NCBI GenBank assembly: GCA_016703325.1 | Contig: JADJCH010000008.1 | Location: 93,883-157,882 of the forward strand | DNA: 64,000 nt | Reading direction: 5' to 3' | Source of the DNA: Burkholderiales bacterium | GTDB taxonomy: Bacteria > Pseudomonadota > Gammaproteobacteria > Burkholderiales > Burkholderiaceae_C | Part shown: one piece after another, positions 51,953 to 60,078 of the stretch | Layout of the letters: each line of letters opens with the position of its first letter | Numbering within the stretch: position 1 is the stretch's first letter | Position numbers and translations under genes: made by a program | Notes under the pieces: generated by a model | The model's database searches: none | Told to the model about the DNA's origin: nothing | What the model saw: only the letters and a program-made list of their open reading frames with translations

Positions 51953-52801
51953 ATGTCCATCCCCCACCTTCTGCGCCGGACATCGGCCGCCACCGTGCTG
52001 GCCTTGGCCACAGTGCTGCCGGCTCAGGCCGAGACCCTGGTGTACGCCACCGGTTTCGAGGCACCGGGCTTCTCGACCGGGCCGATCGGCGGGGGCTACT
52101 ATGACCTGCCGCAGTGGACCCACGCCAACGGCTGGTCGGCCTGGCCGAACCAACCGTACAGCGCAGCCCCCAGCCCCTGGGCGGTGGTGAGCGACCTGCG
52201 CGCTGCCAGTGGAACGCAGTCGCTGAGGATGAGCGTCGACGACAGCAGCAACAGCCAGATCATCGTCGGTCGCACCATCCCTGCCCCCGGCCTGCCCCTG
52301 GGCAACTTCGGCGTTGCGATGAACTTGTACATCGAGCAAACGGCCGACAGCGACGTGACCTGGTCCATGGGCCTGTCCGACGGCTACGCCACGCTGATCG
52401 GCATGTCCTTCCTGCCCGATGACCGGGTGCAGTTCGGGCATCGGCTGATGCACACGTCGTCGCTCTATACCCCCGGATTCGACCTGCACAACACCTGGTT
52501 GACGTTGCGCATGGAGTCGAACCCCGCCGACAACTCCAGCGTGCTGCTGACCGTCGCGGGGCGGGGGCAAACCTGGCAGCAGGTGGTCACCAGCCCGGGC
52601 GGCGCGGCCACGTCTTTCTACACCTCCGGGGCCTACCCCTCTTTCCCCCTCTACAAGGATGGCGTGGCCTACATGGACAACCTGCGCATCGGCAGTGACC
52701 TGGCTCCCAGTGTGCCGGTGCCCGAACCGCAGACCTGGGCACTGATGCTGCTCGGCCTGGGTGCGCTGGCGCGCAGCGCCCGGCAACGGGCCGGGCGCTG
52801 A
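51953..52801 (+). CDS. PEP-CTERM sorting-domain protein
   Basis: Exported surface or matrix protein, 282 aa. Signal peptide (LLRRTSAATVLALATVLPAQ, cut near AQAET), then a beta-rich domain (LVYATGFEAPGFSTGPIGGG; the body resembles lectin/LamG-like jelly rolls). It ends in the sorting signal VPEPQTWALMLLGLGALARS plus an Arg tail (ARQRAGR). PEP-CTERM proteins are processed by an exosortase, not found in this window. ATG 51953 follows AGGAG. Confidence 0.85.
   Translation: MSIPHLLRRTSAATVLALATVLPAQAETLVYATGFEAPGFSTGPIGGGYYDLPQWTHANGWSAWPNQPYSAAPSPWAVVSDLRAASGTQSLRMSVDDSSNSQIIVGRTIPAPGLPLGNFGVAMNLYIEQTADSDVTWSMGLSDGYATLIGMSFLPDDRVQFGHRLMHTSSLYTPGFDLHNTWLTLRMESNPADNSSVLLTVAGRGQTWQQVVTSPGGAATSFYTSGAYPSFPLYKDGVAYMDNLRIGSDLAPSVPVPEPQTWALMLLGLGALARSARQRAGR
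52775..52799. terminator. Bidirectional hairpin at PEP-CTERM gene end
   Basis: Perfect 10-bp stem AGCGCCCGGC / GCCGGGCGCT with a 5-base loop. It is formed by the codons of the Arg-rich C-terminal tail and ends at the first base of the TGA stop. The convergent porin gene stops 14 bases further, so it can end both transcripts. Confidence 0.6.
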
Positions 52802-52814
52802 ACTGCAACCTCGA

Positions 52815-53915
52815 TCAGAAGTTGTAGCGCAGACCCACGCCGAAGGCGCGCGGATCCTTGCCGGCGGCGGTCACGGCCGGGAAGTTGTCGGAGGCGACGA
52901 AGGTGCCCTTGGCGTTGTCATCGTTCTGCAGGCGGGCAAAGTAGCTGTACACCGCCAGGCTCTTGTCGAAGGCATGGTCCACCTGCAGCGCAGTGGCAGA
53001 GACGGCGTCCTTGGCGTTGTCGGCCGACTCGCCGGAGCGGCCCAGGCTCAGGCGCAGCGTGGTGGCGCCCAGCGCGTAGGCACCGGTGGCCATCAGGTTG
53101 CTGGTCTTGCGGCCAGCGCTGTTGTCCAGGCGGCTGAACAGCAGGCCGCCGGTGAAGTCGGCCACCTTGATGCCCAGCACGGCCTTGTGGGCCTTCATCG
53201 CCGAGCCGTCCGCGGTGGCGGTCGGGGCGATGTAGTTGGCCTGCGACTGGGTGGCCAGGCCGGCATTGAACATGCCGTCGTTGTACTCCACCGAGGCACC
53301 CCACATGGCCTTGCCGTAGGCCGGCACCGTGGCGGTAGCAGCCTTCTTGCCTTCATCGGGCGCAAACGCCAGCTTGGCCACCACCGCATTGGCCAGCTTC
53401 GGACTGGTGTACTGCAGCATGCTGGTCTTGCGGGTGTGCACGTTGTCGAAGTTGGCACTGCCGATGGCCACACGCGAGGCCTTGCCGTGGATGATCACTT
53501 CTTCCAGGTCACCCTGCGCCCACAGGTTGTAGGCACCTCCGCCCAGGGTTTTCAGCGGCATGTCGTGGTTGCCCAGAATCAGGGTTCCGGCCGCACCACT
53601 CTTGATGCCGACAAAACTGTTGCGACTGGCGAACGCCTTGCTGTTGCCGGAATCATCCGGAGCAATGGCGGTTTCCACCTGGAAAATACCGCTGAAAGCA
53701 GGGCTGACCTTGTGTTCGCCACGCAGACCGATGCGGGAAATGAAATTGTTCACCGACATGCGGCTGGTGTCGCCGTCGTTGTTCTGCTCCAGCGCCAGAT
53801 CGATGCGGCCGTACCAGTTGAACTCGGGGGACTGGGCGAAGGCGGAGGAAGAGGCCATCGACAGCGTCGACAGGGCAGCCAGAGCGAGAAAGTGCTTGCG
53901 AGCGTTGGAATGCAT
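52815..53915 (-). CDS. Gram-negative porin (betaproteobacterial type)
   Basis: Outer-membrane trimeric porin, 366 aa. Signal peptide (HFLALAALSTLSMASSSAFA, cleaved before QSPEF), then the standard NWYGRIDLALEQNNDGD start, SRIGLRGEHKVSPAFSGIFQ, SRNSFVGIKSGAAGTLILGN and alternating beta strands. It ends in FGVGLRYNF with the terminal phenylalanine needed for outer-membrane insertion. The start at 53915 has AAGGATC upstream. A nucleotidase gene is upstream on the same strand. Confidence 0.93.
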   Translation of the reverse strand: MHSNARKHFLALAALSTLSMASSSAFAQSPEFNWYGRIDLALEQNNDGDTSRMSVNNFISRIGLRGEHKVSPAFSGIFQVETAIAPDDSGNSKAFASRNSFVGIKSGAAGTLILGNHDMPLKTLGGGAYNLWAQGDLEEVIIHGKASRVAIGSANFDNVHTRKTSMLQYTSPKLANAVVAKLAFAPDEGKKAATATVPAYGKAMWGASVEYNDGMFNAGLATQSQANYIAPTATADGSAMKAHKAVLGIKVADFTGGLLFSRLDNSAGRKTSNLMATGAYALGATTLRLSLGRSGESADNAKDAVSATALQVDHAFDKSLAVYSYFARLQNDDNAKGTFVASDNFPAVTAAGKDPRAFGVGLRYNF

Positions 53916-54011
53916 TTCTGATCCTTGATGTGGGATGAATCGAATGCCCGACGGAGTTTCTCTGCCCCCATTCAGACACCAGCCCACAGGATAGAAACGC
54001 AATATGGCAAC

Positions 54012-54055
54012 CCGTTGAAACCCGATACCCCAACGGATGAAATGGGCAATTTCAT
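54012..54055. promoter_or_regulatory. Inverted repeats upstream of the porin gene
   Basis: ATGAAAT-GGGCA-ATTTCAT (54037-54055) is a perfect 7-bp inverted repeat, about 120 bases before the porin start. A second pair, CCGTTG (54012-54017) and CAACGG (54031-54036), abuts it. On the minus strand a TTGACA lies further upstream (about 54090). The region is clearly AT-richer than its surroundings. Operator sites controlling porin expression are the simplest reading; the regulator is unknown. Confidence 0.45.
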
Positions 54056-54138
54056 TGAAACTGCCGCATTCCCGCAACGTCATCAGCCCTTCATATCCCT
54101 GTCAAACTCGAAAATTCACCGGAGCCAACCCGCCGCCG

Positions 54139-56049
54139 TCAAGGCAGGGTCACGCCGGCGGCGGTCACCACCGTCTGGTGCGAATACTCCGAGCGGGCCG
54201 GCCGCGCCACGGTGCCCTGCGCCACCACATAGTCCGCAAAGGTCTGGGTGTAGAGCAGGTAGGTGTTGACGTAAGCGCCGGCGGTGAAGATCGGCCCGAA
54301 GGTGCTGTAGCCGTCGCGGCCGGAGGCCACGAAGTCGTTGGTCACCAGCGTGTAGGTGCGCGCCGGATCGATGGCCGACCAGATGCCGGTGCTGCGATCC
54401 TTGACCTGCACGTTGCTGAAGCGGCTGCCCTTGGCCCGGGTCATGTCGAGGTCCCAGCGCAGGCCGGCTGCGTAAGGATGGGAGCCGCTGGACTGGGCGT
54501 TGTCCAGGTGGTTGGACACCCCATCCTCCAGCGCAGCGACCATCTGCGCACCGGTGACCTCCAGCTCCACCAGCACGTTGGTGAAGGGCAGCAGGGTGAA
54601 GGCGGTGTTCATCGTCAGCGTACCGGCGGCCACCGGAACGCGCACGCCCCCGGCGTTCTGCAGCGCGAAGTGGGCCCGCTTGCTGGCGGCCAGGAAGGCT
54701 TGCGCCACCACCTGGGCCGCATCGCTGCCGCGAGCCTGCAGGTTGGCTTCCGAGCCGGCTTCGATGCAACCGGCCACGCCATTGGAGCGGTTGGTCGATT
54801 CACCGGGCACCCGCACCAGACACAGCGCCTCGCTGGCGCTGCCGATGGTCTTGGCCTTCTCGGCGGCCACCTGCGCGGAGTAGCCGGCCAGGAGGGTGGC
54901 GGCGCCCGCATCCGGGGTCGTCACCTTCACACGGGCGTCGGCCGCCAACGTGCTCGTGATCGCAGCCTGGGTGGCGCTGTCCACCGCCACGAAGGTACCG
55001 GTGGTGTCGGCGCGCTTGAAACTGTCGCCGATCACCAGCGAGGCGTTGCCGCCGCAGCTGTCCACCGCACCGGCCTGGTTGAACTTGACGTTCATCAGGC
55101 CGAACACCTTGCTGTATTCCCAGGCCTGGCCGATGCAGACGGTGGCACCGTCCTTGTTGGTCACCATCGTCGGGTAGGCGCCCGAGGCGGTCAGGCCCAG
55201 GGTGGTGAAGTCGCCCAGCAGGGTGTGGGAGTCGCCGCCGATGATGACGTCCACATCGGTCAGCCGGGCGGCCATGGCCTTGTCCGCTTCGTAGCCCTGG
55301 TGCGTCATCAGCACGATGTGGCGCACACCCTGGGCCTTGAGCTCGTCGATGGTCTTTTGCGCCGTGGTCACCTCGTCCAGGAACTGCGTGCTGGCCAGCG
55401 GGCGCGAGGAGTTGCTGGTCTTGCCGGCGATGTCGATGCCGATGATGCCCACCTTCACACCGTCGTAGGTCTTGGTGATGTAGGGCTTGATCAATGACGT
55501 ACCGGTGGGGTTCAGCGGCGTGCCGCTGGCGGGCACGACGTTGGCACCCAGCACCGGGGTCTGGCAGGCGCCGGTGTAGAGCATGTCGATGAAGTCGCGC
55601 GCCGCCTGGTCGCCGTCGTCGAACTCGTGGTTGCCCAGCTCGAAGGCGTCGAAGCAGATGGTGTTCATCATCTTCGCGTCGACTTCACCCTTGAAGAAGG
55701 TGTAGTAGAGCGTGCCGGTCACCGCATCCCCGGCGTGCAGCTTCAGCAGGTTCTTGGTGCCGGCCTGGGCATTGAACAGGCTGGTCAGGCGGGCAAAACC
55801 GCCCAGTTCCACCTGGGTGGACACCCCGTCGATCGTCAGCGCCACGCCGCTGAAGGGCTCCAGCTGAGAGTGGTGGTCGTTGATGTGCGCAATGTTCAGT
55901 TCGATCGCCGGGAAGGTCGGCGCAGCGCTCTTCTCGTCGTCATCGTCACCGGAACCGCAGGCCGACAACGAGGCCAGCGCGAAGGCGGACAGGGCGATGA
56001 CACCGGCACGCAGGCCAGGCAGGCCGGGAAGGAAGGGATGTGCGGACAT
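54139..56049 (-). CDS. 5'-nucleotidase (NadN/UshA-family) lipoprotein
   Basis: Surface or periplasmic nucleotide hydrolase, 636 aa. It has a lipoprotein signal with lipobox LSAC followed by GSGDDDDEKS. The N-terminal metallophosphatase domain shows LNIAHINDHHSQLEPFSG, LKLHAGDAVTGTLYY, ELGNHEFDDGD (GNHEFD) and IGGDSHTLL. The C-terminal 5'-nucleotidase domain shows ALQNAGGVRVPVAAG, LPFTNVLVELEVTGAQM and YTLVTNDFVASGRDGY. Similar to NadN-type NAD nucleotidases, so NAD, UMP or other nucleotides could be substrates. The porin downstream could admit the products' precursors. Confidence 0.88.
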   Translation of the reverse strand: MSAHPFLPGLPGLRAGVIALSAFALASLSACGSGDDDDEKSAAPTFPAIELNIAHINDHHSQLEPFSGVALTIDGVSTQVELGGFARLTSLFNAQAGTKNLLKLHAGDAVTGTLYYTFFKGEVDAKMMNTICFDAFELGNHEFDDGDQAARDFIDMLYTGACQTPVLGANVVPASGTPLNPTGTSLIKPYITKTYDGVKVGIIGIDIAGKTSNSSRPLASTQFLDEVTTAQKTIDELKAQGVRHIVLMTHQGYEADKAMAARLTDVDVIIGGDSHTLLGDFTTLGLTASGAYPTMVTNKDGATVCIGQAWEYSKVFGLMNVKFNQAGAVDSCGGNASLVIGDSFKRADTTGTFVAVDSATQAAITSTLAADARVKVTTPDAGAATLLAGYSAQVAAEKAKTIGSASEALCLVRVPGESTNRSNGVAGCIEAGSEANLQARGSDAAQVVAQAFLAASKRAHFALQNAGGVRVPVAAGTLTMNTAFTLLPFTNVLVELEVTGAQMVAALEDGVSNHLDNAQSSGSHPYAAGLRWDLDMTRAKGSRFSNVQVKDRSTGIWSAIDPARTYTLVTNDFVASGRDGYSTFGPIFTAGAYVNTYLLYTQTFADYVVAQGTVARPARSEYSHQTVVTAAGVTLP

Positions 56050-56054
56050 GGCGC

Positions 56055-56090
56055 TTTCACGGGAAGGTTGCAGACTGTGAAATGCTGCAA
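56055..56090. promoter_or_regulatory. Nested inverted repeats before the nucleotidase gene
   Basis: TTTCAC (56055-56060) pairs with GTGAAA (56077-56082), and TTGCAG (56068-56073) pairs with CTGCAA (56085-56090), all within 41 bases of the minus-strand start at 56049. A binding site or leader structure is possible; nothing identifies the regulator. Confidence 0.35.
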
Positions 56091-56139
56091 ACCTTGCGTG
56101 AAACCCCCGTGACGGGCATCCCCGTTCTTCGCCTGCCAG

Positions 56140-56161
56140 GGCCCGGGTCAGAGCCCGGGCC
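56140..56161 (-). terminator. Hairpin after the RHH gene
   Basis: Perfect 8-bp stem GGCCCGGG / CCCGGGCC with a 6-base loop, 12 bases beyond the stop of the minus-strand RHH gene and before the nucleotidase gene. No T-run. Confidence 0.5.
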
Positions 56162-56172
56162 AGGGGAGACGG

Positions 56173-56793
56173 TCAGGCCTTGCTGCGCTTGGCCTTCTCG
56201 CCCTTGCCTTTGGGCCGACCGGTCTTGACCAGCGGCACCGCCGCCAGGGCCTGCGCCAGATCCGCATCGTCCAGGCTGGCCAGCAGTTTCAGGCCGGCCC
56301 GCAGCAGCTCGCTTTTCTTGATCGGCATCGGCAGGGCCAGTGCGCGGCGCTTGAGTGCGTCCAGCTGCTCGTACTCGTCCTGCGGCATGGTGAAGCTGTC
56401 GCGCACCACGTCGCAGTCCACCTCGGCACGCACCAGGCTGGGCAGCGCACGGGAGGCCGCCGGGGCAGCCACCTTCTTCGGCCCCGCAGCGGCCTTGTCT
56501 GCCGGCGCTGCAGCGGCCTTGCGGGTCGCTGCGGCCTTTCGCGGGGCCGGCTTGGCGGCTTCCGGCTGGGGAGCGTCCTTCTTCTCCGTCTGGGGAGCAG
56601 CCTTCTTGGCCGCACGCCGCTTCCTGGCGGGTGATGCGAGCTCTGCAGCAGGCGCCGCAGCAGTCACGGCGCCGTCCTCTGTTGACGCGGAGGCCGCGGC
56701 TTCAACGAGGGCGGACAAGCTCTCGGCGTTGCCGGTGTCGCTGATGTTGCCGGTATCGGTGGGAATGGCGGGAAAGGCGGGAATGGCATTCAT
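56173..56793 (-). CDS. Ribbon-helix-helix-like DNA-binding protein with Lys/Ala-rich linker
   Basis: 206 residues. The first 45 are acidic/neutral (PAFPAIPTDTGNISDTGNAE), then a histone-like Lys/Ala/Pro segment (about 55-115; KRRAAKKAAPQ, RKAAATRKAAAA). A compact C-terminal domain follows: VRDSFTMPQDEYEQLDALKR (strand plus helix) and MPIKKSELLRAGLKLLASLD (helix), matching a ribbon-helix-helix fold; this is from pattern, not a database match. The tail PLVKTGRPKGKGEKAKRSKA is AT-hook-like (GRPKG). SD GAGGAGC precedes ATG 56793. It may be a nucleoid-associated or self-regulating protein; see the palindrome upstream. Confidence 0.65.
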   Translation of the reverse strand: MNAIPAFPAIPTDTGNISDTGNAESLSALVEAAASASTEDGAVTAAAPAAELASPARKRRAAKKAAPQTEKKDAPQPEAAKPAPRKAAATRKAAAAPADKAAAGPKKVAAPAASRALPSLVRAEVDCDVVRDSFTMPQDEYEQLDALKRRALALPMPIKKSELLRAGLKLLASLDDADLAQALAAVPLVKTGRPKGKGEKAKRSKA

Positions 56794-56835
56794 GCAAGCT
56801 CCTCAAAGGCCCCCTGACGTGAGGCCAGGAAATGA

Positions 56836-56851
56836 ATCATACGGTATACCG
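56836..56851 (-). promoter_or_regulatory. RHH gene -10 box with adjoining palindrome
   Basis: On the minus strand TATGAT (complement of 56836-56841) is a good -10, with TGGATC 18 bases upstream as a weak -35. The perfect 10-bp palindrome CGGTATACCG (56842-56851) sits directly against the -10 inside the spacer, the place a repressor would bind. Confidence 0.5.
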
Positions 56852-56905
56852 CGTTTCCAGATCCATTCCACTCTCACTGCGGCCTGCACGTGCCACCATG
56901 GCACT

Positions 56906-57931
56906 TCAGTCCGGCTGATTGCGCCCCTTGATCCAGCGCCAGCCCAGTGTCGCGATCACCACCGTCAACGTGACGATCAGGCCCAGCATGACCCAGAAGC
57001 CATGCCCCGACTCCCGCAACGGCACGCCGCCGACGTTCATGCCGAACAGGCCGGACACCAGGTTGATCGGCAGGGCCAGCACCGTGACCACGGTCAGCAT
57101 GAACAGTGAGCGGTTGTTCTCCTGCGCCACCCGGGCGCCGATCTCGTCCAGCATCGACTTGATGCGCTCCTGCAGTGCGGCCATGTCGCGCAGCACCAGC
57201 GCAAACTCCTCATGGGAGCGGTGCAGGTGCTGCACATCGTCGGCCGTCACCCAGTGCGGCGGGCGCGACAGCGTGCGCAGCAGCGCGCTGGGCTCCGGCG
57301 CCAGCAGGCGCTGCAGCCGCACCATCAGCCGACGCAGGCGCGCCAGCTCACCGATGTGGGTCTGGTGGCGACCGACCAGCAGGTCGTCCTCGATCGCGTC
57401 GATGCGGTCGGTGGCGCGCCGCACGATGCGCTGCAGCTCGTCGGCCTGATCACGCAGCAGGTGATCCAGCAGGCTGACGCTGCTTTCGAGCACCTCGCCG
57501 GACTTGACCGCCACCCGCAGCCGGTCCACCGAACGCAGCGGGTGGCGCCTGGCCGTCACCACCAGCCGTGGCTGCACACAGACCCACAGGGTGGAGACAT
57601 CGCCGGCGTCGTAGTCGAAGTCGAACACCACATCGTTCATCACCGCCAGCAGCGCCTCCTCGTCGCGTTCGATGCGCGACGAGCGCGAGCCGTCCAGCGT
57701 GGCCTCGTAGAAGCTCTCCGGCAGCTGGGTGAAGTTCCTCAGCCAGCGCTGGGCTCCGACATGGGACAGGTTGACATGCAGCCAGACAAAACCTAGCCCG
57801 CTCGAGTCCGCCAGGATGCGCAGCAACGGCAGCGCCTCGCTGGCGGTGGACAGCGCGTGACCGGTGCGGCCATCGGCAAAATGAAAGCCGCAGATCAGGC
57901 CATCGTCGTCGGCACCATAGGACTGGATCAT
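56906..57931 (-). CDS. zntB: Zinc transporter ZntB (CorA family)
   Basis: Homopentameric CorA-superfamily metal channel of the ZntB type. A cytoplasmic alpha-beta domain (VWLHVNLSHVGAQRWLRNF; RHPLRSVDRLRVAVKSGEVL) and a long helix (DELQRIVRRATDRIDAIEDD) lead to two C-terminal membrane helices. The signature GMNVGG in INLVSGLFGMNVGGVPL (Gly-Met-Asn) lies between them. It ends TLGWRWIKGRNQ. 341 aa from ATG 57931 (E. coli ZntB 327). The ORF extends 25 codons upstream without support. Confidence 0.88.
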   Translation of the reverse strand: MIQSYGADDDGLICGFHFADGRTGHALSTASEALPLLRILADSSGLGFVWLHVNLSHVGAQRWLRNFTQLPESFYEATLDGSRSSRIERDEEALLAVMNDVVFDFDYDAGDVSTLWVCVQPRLVVTARRHPLRSVDRLRVAVKSGEVLESSVSLLDHLLRDQADELQRIVRRATDRIDAIEDDLLVGRHQTHIGELARLRRLMVRLQRLLAPEPSALLRTLSRPPHWVTADDVQHLHRSHEEFALVLRDMAALQERIKSMLDEIGARVAQENNRSLFMLTVVTVLALPINLVSGLFGMNVGGVPLRESGHGFWVMLGLIVTLTVVIATLGWRWIKGRNQPD

Positions 57932-58174
57932 GGAGGTTCGCCGCGGCCACCCTCGCACCGCCTCGCAACAAGCGGAACCGGCGCAGGCCACCCAGGCGCT
58001 GAGCAAACGTCAGAGTGTGGCCGGGCGATGTGGCAGGCGGGTGACAGATTTCCCACCCGGCGCACTACAGTCCGGTGAACCCGATGCGCCGGCTGCCCTC
58101 ACAGGCCTCTCCATGGCAGCGCGGCAGTCCTTCTCCATCCTCTCCACGGTCTCCACACCTTTCCCACGGTCTCC

Positions 58175-58828
58175 ATGAACCACCGCAAGGTCTTCCTCGC
58201 CGGCGCGACCGGTCTCATCGGCCGCGAGATCCTGCAGGGCCTGTTGAACGACCCCACGGTCAGCGAGGTCCTCTGCCTCGGTCGCCGGCCTCTGGCGCTG
58301 CAACACGCCAAGCTGCGCTGCCAGGTGGTGGATTTCGCGGCCCTGCCCACCCTGCCGCCCGCCGACGAGGTCTACCTCGCGCTGGGCACCACCCTCCAGG
58401 TCGCCGGCAGCCAGCAAGCCTTCCGCGCCATCGACTTCGACGCCAACCTCGCCGTCGCCCGCGCCGCCCTGGCTGCGGGTGCCCGACGCGCCGGCCTGGT
58501 CAGCGCCATGGGGGCCAGCGCCACGTCCGGCATCTTCTACAACCGCGTCAAGGGCGAGCTGGAAGACGCGCTGAAGGCGCTGTCCTTCGAAGGCCTGGCC
58601 ATCGCCCGCCCCTCCCTCCTGGTCGGCGACCGCCACTCCCTGGGCCAGCCGGAGCGCCCGGGTGAACGCTGGGGGCAGGCCATCGGCCGCGTCCTCAGTC
58701 CCCTCATCCCCGCCAATTTCCGGCCCATCCCAGCCCATCGGGTTGCCGCGGCGCTGCTGCGGTCGGTGAACACGGTGCGGGGCCTGCGCGTGATGATGTC
58801 CGGCGAGATGAACGTTGCAGCGGCTTGA
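58175..58828 (+). CDS. NAD(P)-binding Rossmann protein (HTATIP2/atypical SDR-like)
   Basis: 217-residue atypical short-chain dehydrogenase of the HTATIP2/YbjT-like NAD(P)-binding group. The cofactor loop is VFLAGATGLIGREILQGLL (GxxGxxG). LCLGRRPLALQH, VYLALGTTLQVAGS and a GIFYNRVKGELEDALKAL segment (the YxxxK equivalent is Y-N-R-V-K) follow. IARPSLLVGDR is typical. Substrate unknown. The start has no strong Shine-Dalgarno; the gene stands alone. Confidence 0.82.
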   Translation: MNHRKVFLAGATGLIGREILQGLLNDPTVSEVLCLGRRPLALQHAKLRCQVVDFAALPTLPPADEVYLALGTTLQVAGSQQAFRAIDFDANLAVARAALAAGARRAGLVSAMGASATSGIFYNRVKGELEDALKALSFEGLAIARPSLLVGDRHSLGQPERPGERWGQAIGRVLSPLIPANFRPIPAHRVAAALLRSVNTVRGLRVMMSGEMNVAAA

Positions 58829-58967
58829 GTTCAGCTGCGACGGTCGTTGACAGCTTCCCGATCCGCGGGAGTGGTTCCTCCCTGGCCGCCCGGCCTGCGG
58901 AGCCCGGCCTGCGGCGCAACGGGCGCTGCCGTCAACTCCACCCTGCCGCCCGTTCCCGCGCAGGGCG

Positions 58968-59879
58968 TCAGCTGCGGCCGGCGTTCTGGCGCCGCCGCCA
59001 CAGCAGGCCGCCCAGCAGTGGCAGGGCCAGCGCCATCATGGGCAGGGGTGCCGGCTCCGGCACCGGTGCCGCTGCCAGGTAGTTGAATCCGCTGACCGAG
59101 GTGAAGGTGGTGCCCGGGTCATCGGGAACGATGTAGTACGAGCCGGTGTGCCAGATGTCCAGCACGGCGGTGGAGGGGGCTGCGGTGTCGCCCGGCTCGC
59201 TCAGGCTCAGGTAGGCACCAAGGTAGCCGTAGAGAATGTAGGTCGAACCGGAGTTGCCAGTGATCTCCACATACCCAGTTTCACTGAACTCTCGTGGCCC
59301 GAATCCGCTCACACCGACCGTGTAGGTGTCAATGAATCCCGTCGCGGCAGGCGATGCCCCAGTGACGTGCGCGCTGAAGCTGGAGACCTGCAGCGACAGA
59401 TCGGCCGCAAACTGCATGTTGGCGCTGCCGGTCTGCCCGGCCGAACCGGTCAAGGTGTAGTACAGCTTGAAGACTTGCGGACCACCCATGCCGCCGATGG
59501 TGATCTGGTCGTCGAAATAGGCGACGGTGACCGGGTCTCCGCCGCTGCTGGAGCCGGCCATGCCAGATGAGTAGGGTGCGGCCGTCTGCACCGTGGCGCG
59601 GGCGTGCAGGGCACCAAACTCCGCCCGGGCCTCCAGGCGGCTGTCCACGGAGCCGGTGCCGGGTACGGTGAACAGGGTGTGGCCGTTGACGCTGGTGGCT
59701 GCGGCAACGGGGCCATTCACCACGTAGCCGCCGTCGCCAGCCGAACCGATCGAGACTGAGGTGCTTGCCTGCGATGAGGTGCTGGCCGCCTGCGATGCCG
59801 CCGGTGCCAGCACCAGGCCGGTGCACAGGGCCGTGAGGGTGAGGGAAGAGCAAAAACCAATCAAACGTGTGGCCGACAT
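58968..59879 (-). CDS. PEP-CTERM sorting-domain protein
   Basis: 303-residue exported protein, start at 59879 behind AGGAGGT. Signal peptide (LIGFCSSLTLTALCTGLVLA, cut near SQAAS), a Ser/Gly/Thr-rich beta body (SGMAGSSSGGDPVTVAYFDD; TGSAGQTGSANMQFAADLSL), and the terminal VPEPAPLPMMALALPLLGGL with an Arg-rich tail (LWRRRQNAGRS). Different in sequence from the PEP-CTERM protein at 52 kb. Surface polymer or filament role is likely but unproven. Confidence 0.83.
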   Translation of the reverse strand: MSATRLIGFCSSLTLTALCTGLVLAPAASQAASTSSQASTSVSIGSAGDGGYVVNGPVAAATSVNGHTLFTVPGTGSVDSRLEARAEFGALHARATVQTAAPYSSGMAGSSSGGDPVTVAYFDDQITIGGMGGPQVFKLYYTLTGSAGQTGSANMQFAADLSLQVSSFSAHVTGASPAATGFIDTYTVGVSGFGPREFSETGYVEITGNSGSTYILYGYLGAYLSLSEPGDTAAPSTAVLDIWHTGSYYIVPDDPGTTFTSVSGFNYLAAAPVPEPAPLPMMALALPLLGGLLWRRRQNAGRS

Positions 59880-60008
59880 TGGGGGACCTCCTGCAGCAGG
59901 TCGCCCAATCTGCTCCGGTCGCAGCGGATCTGCCAACCACCGGGTTGAGGGGGAAGGGCCTGTCGGCGTGAGATGCGCAGAGCGAAAGGACGGCGCCGGG
60001 CCAAATGG

Positions 60009-60030
60009 ACAGGGGCCCGAAGGCCCCTGT
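60009..60030 (-). terminator. clpSA operon terminator
   Basis: Perfect 9-bp stem ACAGGGGCC / GGCCCCTGT. On the minus-strand transcript the loop is UUCG. It lies 49 bases beyond the clpA stop. Confidence 0.7.
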
Positions 60031-60078
60031 GTTGGGTTCTCGTGCCGCGGCGGGCCTCGTTGCCTTGCTGTCTTGGTC

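Noticed and set aside
58889..58914. Two direct copies of CCCGGCCTGCGG
   Set aside because: Short GC-rich repeat of a kind expected by chance in 70% GC intergenic DNA.
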